Source: Leptospira meyeri
GTDB lineage: Bacteria > Spirochaetota > Leptospiria > Leptospirales > Leptospiraceae
Reading direction: 5' to 3'
DNA length: 64,000 nt
Assembly: GCF_004368965.1 (NCBI RefSeq)
Contig: NZ_SORO01000001.1
Span: 1,272,001-1,336,000, forward strand
Both the position numbers and the translations under genes were made by a program. This document shows, one piece after another, positions 45,673 through 54,074 of the stretch. Below the pieces are notes generated by a model that was not told the origin of the DNA, ran no database searches, and saw nothing but the letters and a program-made list of their open reading frames with translations. Every line of letters starts with the position of its first letter. The first letter of the stretch is position 1.

Positions 45673-46896
45673 ATGAAAAAGATCCTCTATGCCATTGTAT
45701 TTTTTGGAATGAGCCTTCAGATTTCCGACTTTAATAAACTCACTCGTTTGGATCGGAACGACCAACTCGTCCATCTCTTTCGAGATGCCATCCATCTGGG
45801 AATTGGTTCTGAAAAAATTTGGTCGGCTACAAGTGCCGACAACTGGGGTTTTGTCCGCCAATCTGCAACCTGGGCCAGAGGGAATTCAGGGATCATCGAT
45901 TCTCTCATCCTTGCGTTAAAAAACGCAGGTTACTTCAACAATGCAACACCACGCAATGATGTATTAAACAATGTCAATTTAAGTGGATTTGGTTCTGCCA
46001 CACTAACCATTAAAATTAGCACACCCACGACAGGAGTTAGTTCCACTGCCTATACTGGAACCAAAGACTTTAACCATTTTTTTGAGATCAAAAAAACAGG
46101 TGCTTCAACTCCCTCCTTACAATTGTTTTTCGACGATCCAAACACAACTCTGGGTAACGATGGAGCATTGGTTTACTATCGTTTGGTTGACTTTGGTAAT
46201 CCTCAGTTTGCCAACGTAGGAAATGTCATCACCGAAAGTTATACGGCAAACGACTCTGTTTACGGAACCAAATTCCAAACCTATACTTGGAGGAACGGTC
46301 CTGAAAATGCTAGTTGGATTAGCAGACATGGAAGAGTAGTTCTTACTGAAGTTGATGCAGGAAGACAGCTTTGTTTTCGTTCCGTGGTACGTTTGACATT
46401 TACCAAACTGAAAGAAGTTAACCCATCGGGAGCGGTAGCCTTAGATAATTTAAAAACTGTTTGTAACGCTGCACAAGGAACAGGATCAAGCGACCAAATC
46501 TACTATAACCTCGCTTATATGCAAAAGTTCGATTCACCTTTCCAAACTACAGCCAAAGCAACCTTCACGATGAGTGCGGCAAGACCGGAAACCATCTGCG
46601 CAATTCCAGAATCACCTTCTGCTCCCAATGTTCGCCTGTCATATGGGATTTTTAATATCAATGGGTATGTAACCGATCAATTGTTAGCAACACAAGTTCC
46701 AGCCGACTACCCTAGTCCAACTGTTGGCGGAGCTGATTTTATGTCCGTAGACGAAGCATTTAATCGAACCTATGTTGCCTTTGGTGCAAGCATATCGGGA
46801 CAAGCAGCACTTGGTACGGTAAAACAATACGAAACCACTTCCAAAGCATTTTTGGATGCATTTGATGGTTCAGACCAAAATCTAAACTTCAAATAA
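45673..46896 (+). CDS. hypothetical exported protein
   Basis: A 407-residue protein with a short leader (MKKILYAIVFFGMSLQ). It is rich in Ser/Thr/Asn/Gly with alternating beta-type patterns (SGFGSATLTIKISTPTTGVSST) and three Cys, as expected for a surface or periplasmic protein. I do not recognise the family. It is paired with a small lipoprotein 3 bp upstream, which may anchor it or be its partner. The cluster follows the FecR/DUF4384 genes. Confidence 0.65.
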   Translation: MKKILYAIVFFGMSLQISDFNKLTRLDRNDQLVHLFRDAIHLGIGSEKIWSATSADNWGFVRQSATWARGNSGIIDSLILALKNAGYFNNATPRNDVLNNVNLSGFGSATLTIKISTPTTGVSSTAYTGTKDFNHFFEIKKTGASTPSLQLFFDDPNTTLGNDGALVYYRLVDFGNPQFANVGNVITESYTANDSVYGTKFQTYTWRNGPENASWISRHGRVVLTEVDAGRQLCFRSVVRLTFTKLKEVNPSGAVALDNLKTVCNAAQGTGSSDQIYYNLAYMQKFDSPFQTTAKATFTMSAARPETICAIPESPSAPNVRLSYGIFNINGYVTDQLLATQVPADYPSPTVGGADFMSVDEAFNRTYVAFGASISGQAALGTVKQYETTSKAFLDAFDGSDQNLNFK

Positions 46897-46915
46897 CGGT
46901 AGTAAAATTTAATTA

Positions 46916-48064
46916 CTAATTATTTCTATAAATTGCGTTGGAGAGAATCGATCCTGTGAGGCCGATCATCTCCAACCTAACGTAGGAATCCTTCTCTTTA
47001 AGTTTATATTCGGCATAACTTGTGTCAGGGTTCACTTGTAAAACTTCTCCAGCTTGGCCAATAAAACGAATTTCAAGATAACGTTCCCTTGAACTCAATT
47101 GGATTGTCTGATCCTTTGTCATTTGTATCGTTGGGACTTTCGGATCATCAGCTCCATGAAAAAACTTTTTCACACAATAAAACGAACCTTGTTGGAGTGC
47201 CGATAGAACGGATGACTGGTCTTTTGTTCCTTTCTCTGTCACAATATAACGTAGAAAACTCTCCCCTTTGCGTCCTCTTTGGTTCCCCAAAGTTTGGATT
47301 GCATTCTTCCAACTCGGTTGGTCAAAACGTTTGATTGAGGATTCTGGAAAATAATGTAGGTCATCGCTGGCCATACAATGGACGTTTCTGCCTTGGCTAA
47401 GTAATGAATCTAAAATTTTAGGGTCATCTCCATAGGGAGAATAAACTTCAACTGCTTGGAAACCTCCAAGCGAAGATATCTCCTCTCTGGAAAATGAATC
47501 AAATAATTTAGGATGAGGAATGACCACATAACCACCTAACTTATGCATACGATCCATCACCCAATTGAGATTTTCTCTCGTTGCGTAAATTGGAAAATAA
47601 TCATAAAATGACTTTTTAATCCCAATCGCTAAAAGATGGCGTTTTTTTATATTCTGCCCCCATTCCAAACCACGAATGTATTCTTGATTCTCTGTATCAG
47701 ATATTTGACCGTAATCCGTGATGGAAACATTTGAAAATCCTTCCCTTTTGTATTCAGAGATAATTTCAGATACCGTATGTCTTTCTGGGGTGAACCAAAC
47801 TTCATCGGAATGAGTATGTAAGGAAATTTTTTCCTGGTCTTCCCCATTCCAATTTTGGTATGGATTGACTATTTTTGATCCTTGGAAGGGAGATGAAGGA
47901 AGGAGAACTGTTTTTCTAAGAAGTAAAACAACAGCTAATTGATAAAATAATAAAATCCCGAACAAAGAGAACAAAAAAAGAACGTAACGATACTTCCACA
48001 AGGAAGGTTTATTCTCTGTTTGCCTTTCGGTGTTAACGATGGGCGCAGGAACATTGAAAAGCAT
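46916..48064 (-). CDS. PHP-domain phosphoesterase-like protein, membrane-anchored
   Basis: A 382-residue protein with one membrane helix (residues about 28-51) and a PHP domain outside it. Metal-site motifs are ISLHTHSDEVWFTPERHT, ITDYGQI, VVIPHPKLF and MASDDLHYFPESS. The family hydrolyses phosphoesters using two or three metals; here the second motif lacks the usual DH, so the site is partly altered. It is divergent from the GT39 gene, with 52 bp between starts. Substrate unknown. Confidence 0.75.
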   Translation of the reverse strand: MLFNVPAPIVNTERQTENKPSLWKYRYVLFLFSLFGILLFYQLAVVLLLRKTVLLPSSPFQGSKIVNPYQNWNGEDQEKISLHTHSDEVWFTPERHTVSEIISEYKREGFSNVSITDYGQISDTENQEYIRGLEWGQNIKKRHLLAIGIKKSFYDYFPIYATRENLNWVMDRMHKLGGYVVIPHPKLFDSFSREEISSLGGFQAVEVYSPYGDDPKILDSLLSQGRNVHCMASDDLHYFPESSIKRFDQPSWKNAIQTLGNQRGRKGESFLRYIVTEKGTKDQSSVLSALQQGSFYCVKKFFHGADDPKVPTIQMTKDQTIQLSSRERYLEIRFIGQAGEVLQVNPDTSYAEYKLKEKDSYVRLEMIGLTGSILSNAIYRNN

Positions 48065-48116
48065 AAAGAAACTGTATCGATTTTTTTTTCCAATTTGATT
48101 CCAGATTTGTTACAAA

Positions 48117-49655
48117 ATGGATACAAAACCAAAAACTCAATTCCGCTTTGACAAAGAAGCGTGGGTTCCCTCTCGTGAGATTGTGAAATTCTTATCTGTC
48201 CATCGCACTTTCCTCATCCTTCTCTTTGTCCTAACCGTATTTTTGTTTTATGGAAATTCCTCTCCATTGGTGGACCAAGATGAGGCAGCTTATGCAGGAT
48301 TTTCTCGAAATATGGTGGAAAATGGAGATTATCTCCGAATGGAATTTCCCTATTCTACCCCTCATAGAAAACCACCTCTCCATTTTTGGACCACCGCTGT
48401 TTTTTTCAAATGGTTCGGAGTTTCTGAATGGGTTTTACGTTTATTTCCCGCACTTTGTATTCTGGGAACAACTTTGTTAACATACCATCTTGCAAATGTT
48501 ATGTTTGGATCAAGGACGGCATTATATGCTTTTAGTATATTGAGTTTTTCATTATACTTTCCGCTGAATGGAAAGATTGCGTTGGTCGATTCTCTTTTAG
48601 TATTTTTCGGAATGTCAGGCTTTGTATCTCTGTACCACTGGATCAAATCAAACAAAAAACGATTCGTATTTTTGTTTTGGCTCAGTGTGTGTTTGGGACT
48701 TCTTGTCAAAGGGCCACCTATCCTGATTTTTTTAGGTGGGACTTGTGCTCTCCTTTTAAGCATCAATCAAATTCGTTCTTGGATTTGGAAACTCCATCCA
48801 TTTTTATGGTTTCCTCTAGCGATACTTCCACTTTTTTTATGGGGTTATTTATCTTGGCAAAAAGACAACGGAGAACTCATACGATGGATGTTGGATTGGT
48901 ATATTTTTCGTCGTGCGACTGATCCAGTATTTGGTCAGTCAGGTCCACCTGGCACCTATCTGATGTTATTTGTTGTAACTCTTTTCCCTTGGACAAGAAT
49001 TTATCTTTCATTTCTCTATGAAAATGGTTGGAAACTATTTGCCTTACTCAGAACAAACGGGTTTAAAATATTTAAAAATCTTTTCCCTTGGGAATGGAAA
49101 GAGATGGATTACACGTTTACACCAAAACGTTTTTTATTCCTCGGACTTGTTTTTTCTTGGATTTTTTATGAAGTTTTAGCAAGTAAACTTCCTTCTTATC
49201 CACTTTCCGCATATCCGATTCTTTCCATTCTACTGGGAGATCAACTTTCAAGAAAACACAACCAAATTTATATGTATCGAATCTATCTAACTGTTGCGCT
49301 TGTGATGGCTGCCATCATTTCCTTTATGATCCTACCTAAGTTTGCTGAAATCAGAAAAGACACAAAAAATCTGGCAAGGATCGTTAGCGGATACGTTCCA
49401 AAAGAAAAAACATTACATTCATTTGGAGCCCACGGGATTCCTAGTTTTGCATTTTATTACAATCGCCCGATAATAGAGATCAGTTGGAAAGATATCCAAA
49501 CAACAAAGGGATATTTATTTGTTTCTGATTCTGATTATCAGGTTTGGAAAGAAATGGGAGTTTACTGGGAACCCGTGGGAGAACCATTTTCTCTTTATGC
49601 ATATGATCGAAACAAAAAACTAAATCTTAGACTCGTAAAAACGATAGAACCTTAA
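48117..49655 (+). CDS. ArnT/GT39-type membrane glycosyltransferase
   Basis: A 512-residue polytopic protein with about ten membrane segments. The first periplasmic loop carries the catalytic acidic motif in LVDQDEAAYAGFSRNM, followed by the HRKPPLHFW segment, both typical of PMT/ArnT enzymes that use polyprenyl-phosphate sugars on the periplasmic side. The acceptor may be lipid A or a protein. The stop overlaps the stop of the convergent DCC gene by 4 bp. Confidence 0.85.
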   Translation: MDTKPKTQFRFDKEAWVPSREIVKFLSVHRTFLILLFVLTVFLFYGNSSPLVDQDEAAYAGFSRNMVENGDYLRMEFPYSTPHRKPPLHFWTTAVFFKWFGVSEWVLRLFPALCILGTTLLTYHLANVMFGSRTALYAFSILSFSLYFPLNGKIALVDSLLVFFGMSGFVSLYHWIKSNKKRFVFLFWLSVCLGLLVKGPPILIFLGGTCALLLSINQIRSWIWKLHPFLWFPLAILPLFLWGYLSWQKDNGELIRWMLDWYIFRRATDPVFGQSGPPGTYLMLFVVTLFPWTRIYLSFLYENGWKLFALLRTNGFKIFKNLFPWEWKEMDYTFTPKRFLFLGLVFSWIFYEVLASKLPSYPLSAYPILSILLGDQLSRKHNQIYMYRIYLTVALVMAAIISFMILPKFAEIRKDTKNLARIVSGYVPKEKTLHSFGAHGIPSFAFYYNRPIIEISWKDIQTTKGYLFVSDSDYQVWKEMGVYWEPVGEPFSLYAYDRNKKLNLRLVKTIEP

Positions 49656-50056
49656 TCCAAAAATCGTTTTTTTATGTTTGGCGCAGGGACCATACAAGCT
49701 TCCGCTTTGCCAAACCAAACATATCGTCGTTTGGCGATGAAACGGTAAAGAGGATTTCGAATCATTCGGGGAACCATCCAAAACCCAAACAATAAAAACC
49801 AAGGGAATTTAAGTTCCCGAACCAATTGCAAAATGGCATCGGATTCTAAATACAAAGTCCCTTCCCTCCAATATAAAATGCTATCGGGAAGTTTTGGTGA
49901 TATCTCTTTTGAAAACAAGGAATGAAAAGTCTCCGAACCAATGGCAGAAAAATATAAATTTTCTTTTTGGTTTTTTTTCAAAAGGAACTGGACCGATCCC
50001 ATACACAAATGACAAATTCCATCAAAGAAAACAATTTTACTTTTTTCCGGTGGCAT
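49652..50056 (-). CDS. DCC/DUF393 family thiol-disulfide oxidoreductase-like protein
   Basis: A 134-residue protein with the family motif at the N-terminus: Asp12, Cys15 and Cys18 in FFDGICHLCMGSVQFLLK. A hydrophobic segment (FPWFLLFGFWMVPR) follows. The family is predicted to have a thioredoxin-like fold, although its reaction is not established. Convergent with the GT39 gene and divergent from the M3 peptidase gene. Confidence 0.85.
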   Translation of the reverse strand: MPPEKSKIVFFDGICHLCMGSVQFLLKKNQKENLYFSAIGSETFHSLFSKEISPKLPDSILYWREGTLYLESDAILQLVRELKFPWFLLFGFWMVPRMIRNPLYRFIAKRRYVWFGKAEACMVPAPNIKKRFLD

Positions 50057-50123
50057 CCTTTCCCTCTACTTCCAAACTGACGAAGTATCAATTGAAATCG
50101 AGTCTAAATCCATAGAGGTCTTT

Positions 50124-52070
50124 ATGTTTCCTGAATTTCATTCTGAAAATCTTCCCAAAAAAGAATCTGCCATTTTAGAAAAAATGGAGTCTAACAAAAA
50201 ATTCATTCAAACTTTACTAAAAAACGACAAACCAACTTTTCAAAACTTTATCAAACCTTACCAAAGAATCCAAACAGAATTGGGGGATCTTGTTACAGAA
50301 GTTTCACATCTCAACTCTGTCAAAAACAATGAGGAAAGCCAAACCATCTACAGCCGGCTTTTACCAAAACTAAGCGAATACTATACAGACCTTGGGCAAA
50401 ACGAAGATATCTTTTCTACATTTTTAAAAATCCAATCAACAGAAACAAATTTAACAAAAGAAGCAAAGAAAGTATTAGAAAATGAAATTCGAGACTTTCG
50501 ATTGTCCGGAGTGGGATTGGACGTAAAAACGAAAGAAGAGCTCAAACAACTTCATATTCGATTGTCCGACCTTTCCAATCAATTTTCGCAGAATGTTCTT
50601 AATGCCACGAATGCGTTTTCTCTTAAACTTTCAGAAGAAGAAGTAAAAGGACTTCCCGAAAGCGAAAAATTATCTGCAAAACAAGAAGATGGAACCTATT
50701 TATTCACCTTACACTTTCCATCTTACATTGCTTATATGACTTATGGCGAAAACAGAGAAATTAGAAAAAAACTCTATGATGGTTATTGCACACGTGCTCC
50801 AGAAAACGGGAAATTAATAGAAGAAATTTTGGATCTCAGAGAAAAAGAAGCAAAACTTCTTGGTTTTCCCACCTTTGCCCATTTGAGTTTGGCTACCAAA
50901 GTGGCAGATAACCCGGAACAAGTAATCGATTTCATAGACCATCTAGGGGAAAAAGCAAAACCGATCGCCTTACAAGAACTAAACGAAATTAAAAATTTTG
51001 CTAAAAAGTTAGGGCATGCAGACCTTGAGCCTTGGGATCTCACGTATTTTTCAGAAAAACTTAAAAAAGAATCTTTTTCATATGATGAAGAAATTTACCG
51101 ACCATATCTCGAAAAAGAAACTGTAATCAGTGGAACTTTTTTATTTTTAGAAAAACTTTTAGGCATTCAGTTCCAACAAGTTAACACAGCTGTTTGGGAA
51201 CCATCCGTTCTTTGTTATGATCTCATCGTGGAAGGAGAAACCATATCTCGTTTGTATTTGGATCTAGAAGTGAGAACAGAAAAAAAAGGTGGTGCTTGGA
51301 TGCACAATTGGAAACCGCATTTCCAAGATGAAACCGGAAAAACAGAACTTCCTGTTGCCTTTGTTGTTGCAAGTTTTCCAAAAGCCACAAAAACTCAACC
51401 TTCGTTACTCCGCCCCAGTGATGTGGTGACTCTCTTCCATGAACTAGGCCATGCTCTCCACCACCTTCTCTCCCGTGTGAACGAAGCTTTTGTGAGTGGA
51501 GTAAACGGGGTTGAGTGGGATGCAGTAGAATTCCCTTCCCAATTTTTAGAAAACTTTGCTTATGAACCAAAAGTTTTGGAGCTTTTTGCAAAACACTACG
51601 AAACCAAAGAGCCAATTCCGAATTCCTATATCGAAACTATGGTAAAAGCCAAAAACTTTATGTCGGCCATGGGAGTGGTGAGACAATTGGAATTTGCTAA
51701 GTTTGATATGTTGATTCATATGGAAAAACCAACAGAAAAAAGAGTTCAGGAAATTTTAGACCAAGTTAGAAAAGAATTCTCTGTGGTGTTCCCACCTGCT
51801 TATAACAAATTTCAAAACTCCTTTACCCATATCTTTGCTGGTGGGTATGCTGCTGGTTATTATTCTTACAAATGGGCAGAACTTCTATCGGCGAACGCCT
51901 ATTATTCGTTTGTTGATAGAGGGGTTTTCGATCTAGATCATGCAGCACATTTCAGGAAAACTGTATTAGAAAAAGGTGGTTCAGGAAATGCGATGGATCT
52001 TTTCCGAGATTTTTATGGAAAAGATCCTGAGATCGATGCGTTACTTCGACTCAATGGAATAGCCGCTTAA
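50124..52070 (+). CDS. prlC: M3 family oligopeptidase (oligopeptidase A-like)
   Basis: A 648-residue cytoplasmic zinc metallopeptidase that degrades short peptides, including cleaved signal peptides. The zinc site is HELGH (His439, Glu440, His443), with the third ligand Glu in ENFAYEPKVL. The C-terminal AGGYAAGYYSYKWAE loop is typical of M3 substrate recognition. Length is as expected for the family. The 3' end overlaps the convergent Sco1 gene by 30 bp. The gene symbol is by family resemblance. Confidence 0.92.
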   Translation: MFPEFHSENLPKKESAILEKMESNKKFIQTLLKNDKPTFQNFIKPYQRIQTELGDLVTEVSHLNSVKNNEESQTIYSRLLPKLSEYYTDLGQNEDIFSTFLKIQSTETNLTKEAKKVLENEIRDFRLSGVGLDVKTKEELKQLHIRLSDLSNQFSQNVLNATNAFSLKLSEEEVKGLPESEKLSAKQEDGTYLFTLHFPSYIAYMTYGENREIRKKLYDGYCTRAPENGKLIEEILDLREKEAKLLGFPTFAHLSLATKVADNPEQVIDFIDHLGEKAKPIALQELNEIKNFAKKLGHADLEPWDLTYFSEKLKKESFSYDEEIYRPYLEKETVISGTFLFLEKLLGIQFQQVNTAVWEPSVLCYDLIVEGETISRLYLDLEVRTEKKGGAWMHNWKPHFQDETGKTELPVAFVVASFPKATKTQPSLLRPSDVVTLFHELGHALHHLLSRVNEAFVSGVNGVEWDAVEFPSQFLENFAYEPKVLELFAKHYETKEPIPNSYIETMVKAKNFMSAMGVVRQLEFAKFDMLIHMEKPTEKRVQEILDQVRKEFSVVFPPAYNKFQNSFTHIFAGGYAAGYYSYKWAELLSANAYYSFVDRGVFDLDHAAHFRKTVLEKGGSGNAMDLFRDFYGKDPEIDALLRLNGIAA

Positions 52071-52610
52071 CTTCTGTATGGATCTTGTGATTATTTCTTT
52101 AGAATCGGTGGACTTGATTAGTTTTCGGGTCTTACGATTTTGATCTAAAACGTAAATATAAGTAGAATGGTCAATACTTTGACCATCTTCCGTTTTTTGA
52201 ACATAGGCTGCGTATTGTTTTAAAATTTGGTTTGTCGTATCTGCTGAAAAAGAAAGGCCCACCGATTGAGGCAAATAAAATTGGACATACTTTGTGGTTG
52301 TCTCTGGTGAATCACGAACAGGGTCTACCGAGATAAAAACCACCTTAAATTTTGATTTTTCTTCTTCGGTTAGGGGTTCCACAGCGGCTTTTATTTTGGC
52401 GAGTGTATTCGGACAAAAATCGGGACAATATGTATACCCAAAAAAAACGAGTAACACCGGTTCGGGGAAAGATCGAAAGGAAATCAATTTACCTGATTTA
52501 TCTTTTGCCTCTACATTCCCTCCTATCGGTAGGTCTGTAAATTCGAAAGCTGACCCGCAACCTCCCAAAAAAATCCCAATAACCAAAATTAAGATAAACT
52601 TTTTTTTCAT
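52041..52610 (-). CDS. SCO1/SenC-type copper chaperone lipoprotein
   Basis: A 189-residue lipoprotein (lipobox IFLGGC, Cys18) with a thioredoxin fold. The copper-binding residues are complete: Cys62 and Cys66 in YTYCPDFCPNT and His148 in SIDHSTY. Sco proteins deliver copper to the CuA site of cytochrome oxidase or keep its cysteines reduced. It overlaps the PCu(A)C gene by 4 bp; the two families act in the same pathway. Confidence 0.92.
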   Translation of the reverse strand: MKKKFILILVIGIFLGGCGSAFEFTDLPIGGNVEAKDKSGKLISFRSFPEPVLLVFFGYTYCPDFCPNTLAKIKAAVEPLTEEEKSKFKVVFISVDPVRDSPETTTKYVQFYLPQSVGLSFSADTTNQILKQYAAYVQKTEDGQSIDHSTYIYVLDQNRKTRKLIKSTDSKEIITRSIQKLSGYSIESK

Positions 52611-53044
52611 AAAGAACGCTCTTCTACTATAACGACTCTTCTTTCTCCATTTGAAAACTCCAGTTCTAATTCTATTTTTTCAGAATGTTTTATTTTCTCA
52701 TATAACATCAAATGTTTACCAGATCGCATCAATTGAATCGTCTGATTTGTTTTTACTTGGATAGGATATTCCAACTTACGCATTTTTGCCACTTGGGTCT
52801 CGTTGTCAATGGAGGTCTCATGGAACTCAACAGTTTTGTAATCATTACTGAGAATGTTTCGAATCTCCACATCGACTGCGAAAGGATTTCTAATTTCACC
52901 ATATACGGCGGCAGTTTTTGCTACTTCTGGGGGTGGTGTCATCCAGAGTTGGATGGGTGCTGTCTGTTTGTGACAGAAAACAAACAAATTGACTTGAATT
53001 AGTAACAGAAATCCTGCATTTGTTATATTTAACTTTCGTAACAA
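52607..53044 (-). CDS. PCu(A)C-type periplasmic copper chaperone, probable lipoprotein
   Basis: A protein of about 145 residues. The domain shows the expected Cu(I) ligands: His in VEFHETS, Met in AKMRKL and the HxM pair in SGKHLMLYEK. The frame runs up to 53119, inside the divergent gene. The TTG at 53044 has GAGG six nt upstream and gives a leader ending in NLFVFC (Cys24), so I prefer it. It would hand copper to Sco1 or the oxidase. Its start is only 10 bp from the start of the divergent hydrolase. Confidence 0.78.
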   Translation of the reverse strand: MLRKLNITNAGFLLLIQVNLFVFCHKQTAPIQLWMTPPPEVAKTAAVYGEIRNPFAVDVEIRNILSNDYKTVEFHETSIDNETQVAKMRKLEYPIQVKTNQTIQLMRSGKHLMLYEKIKHSEKIELELEFSNGERRVVIVEERSL

Positions 53045-53054
53045 GAGAACCTCG

Positions 53055-54074
53055 ATGAGAATAATAATCAAATGGGTGATTGCCATCACTCTCATTCTAT
53101 CTTCATTTCTAGTATCCACTTACAACTGGTCTATCAGTGAATACAATTATGATTCCTCGCGGAAATTCGAAAATTTTGACGCCTTCTACCAAAACGAACT
53201 GCAAATCAGTGCCAAAGAAAATACGAGACCAAACAACGAAGAACTGCTGGTTCGAGTTTCAGAAGAAAAAACACCCATCGCCATTGTCTACATTCATGGA
53301 TTTGGTGCTAGCCGTGGTGAAGGGGAAGAAGTCACAAACAAACTCTCTGAATACTTTGGTGCCAATACCTATTACTTAAGATTACCCGGGCATGGAACGA
53401 ATGCAGAAGATCACTTAAATACAAATTTTCAAACTTATCTCCAAGATGCAGAAGACAGTTTGATTTATGCAAGAGAACTCGGGCTAAAAACAGTTCTCAT
53501 TGGAACCAGCATGGGCGGGAACATTGCCTCTTATTTAGCTGCAAAGTACCCTGACCTTGTAGATTCACTTATACTTGCTTCTCCATTTTATGATTTTGAT
53601 GATCCAACTGCACATATTTTCCGATTTCATTGGGGGAAGTCTTTTATCAACGCAATCAAAGGAGAGATGCGAATTTCCAAAACCGACCCTAAAGATGAAT
53701 CAGCGAAATATTGGTATCTAGACCAATACTATGGAGCCATTCAAAATATTTTGGATTTAAAACGTTTTATGGATCATAACAATCCTTATCCCAAAATTAC
53801 GGCACCCACCTTACTCATGTACTACTATAAATCAGAAAGTGAACATGATTTTGTTGCTTCCATTCCGGCAATGTTACATGTTTATGATTTAATCCAGTCC
53901 GGACAAAATCCAAACCCAAAAAACAAACTCTTAAAAATTGAAAATGGTTCCCATGTTTTACTTTCAAAGTATGTAAAATCTGACAAAGAACTGATTGAAA
54001 AAGAACTCATTCAATTCATCAAGGACAGCACGGGAGCGGAAGAAGTTCCGAAACTAAAGAAACCCAAACGATAA
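53055..54074 (+). CDS. alpha/beta hydrolase, membrane-anchored
   Basis: A 339-residue protein with one N-terminal hydrophobic segment (IIIKWVIAITLILSSFLV). The hydrolase core has the oxyanion motif YIHGFGASRGEGEE, the nucleophile elbow GTSMGGN and a late ENGSHVLL carrying the catalytic His. It is probably a periplasmic carboxylesterase or lipase. The 3' end overlaps the convergent histidine kinase by 21 bp. Confidence 0.85.
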   Translation: MRIIIKWVIAITLILSSFLVSTYNWSISEYNYDSSRKFENFDAFYQNELQISAKENTRPNNEELLVRVSEEKTPIAIVYIHGFGASRGEGEEVTNKLSEYFGANTYYLRLPGHGTNAEDHLNTNFQTYLQDAEDSLIYARELGLKTVLIGTSMGGNIASYLAAKYPDLVDSLILASPFYDFDDPTAHIFRFHWGKSFINAIKGEMRISKTDPKDESAKYWYLDQYYGAIQNILDLKRFMDHNNPYPKITAPTLLMYYYKSESEHDFVASIPAMLHVYDLIQSGQNPNPKNKLLKIENGSHVLLSKYVKSDKELIEKELIQFIKDSTGAEEVPKLKKPKR

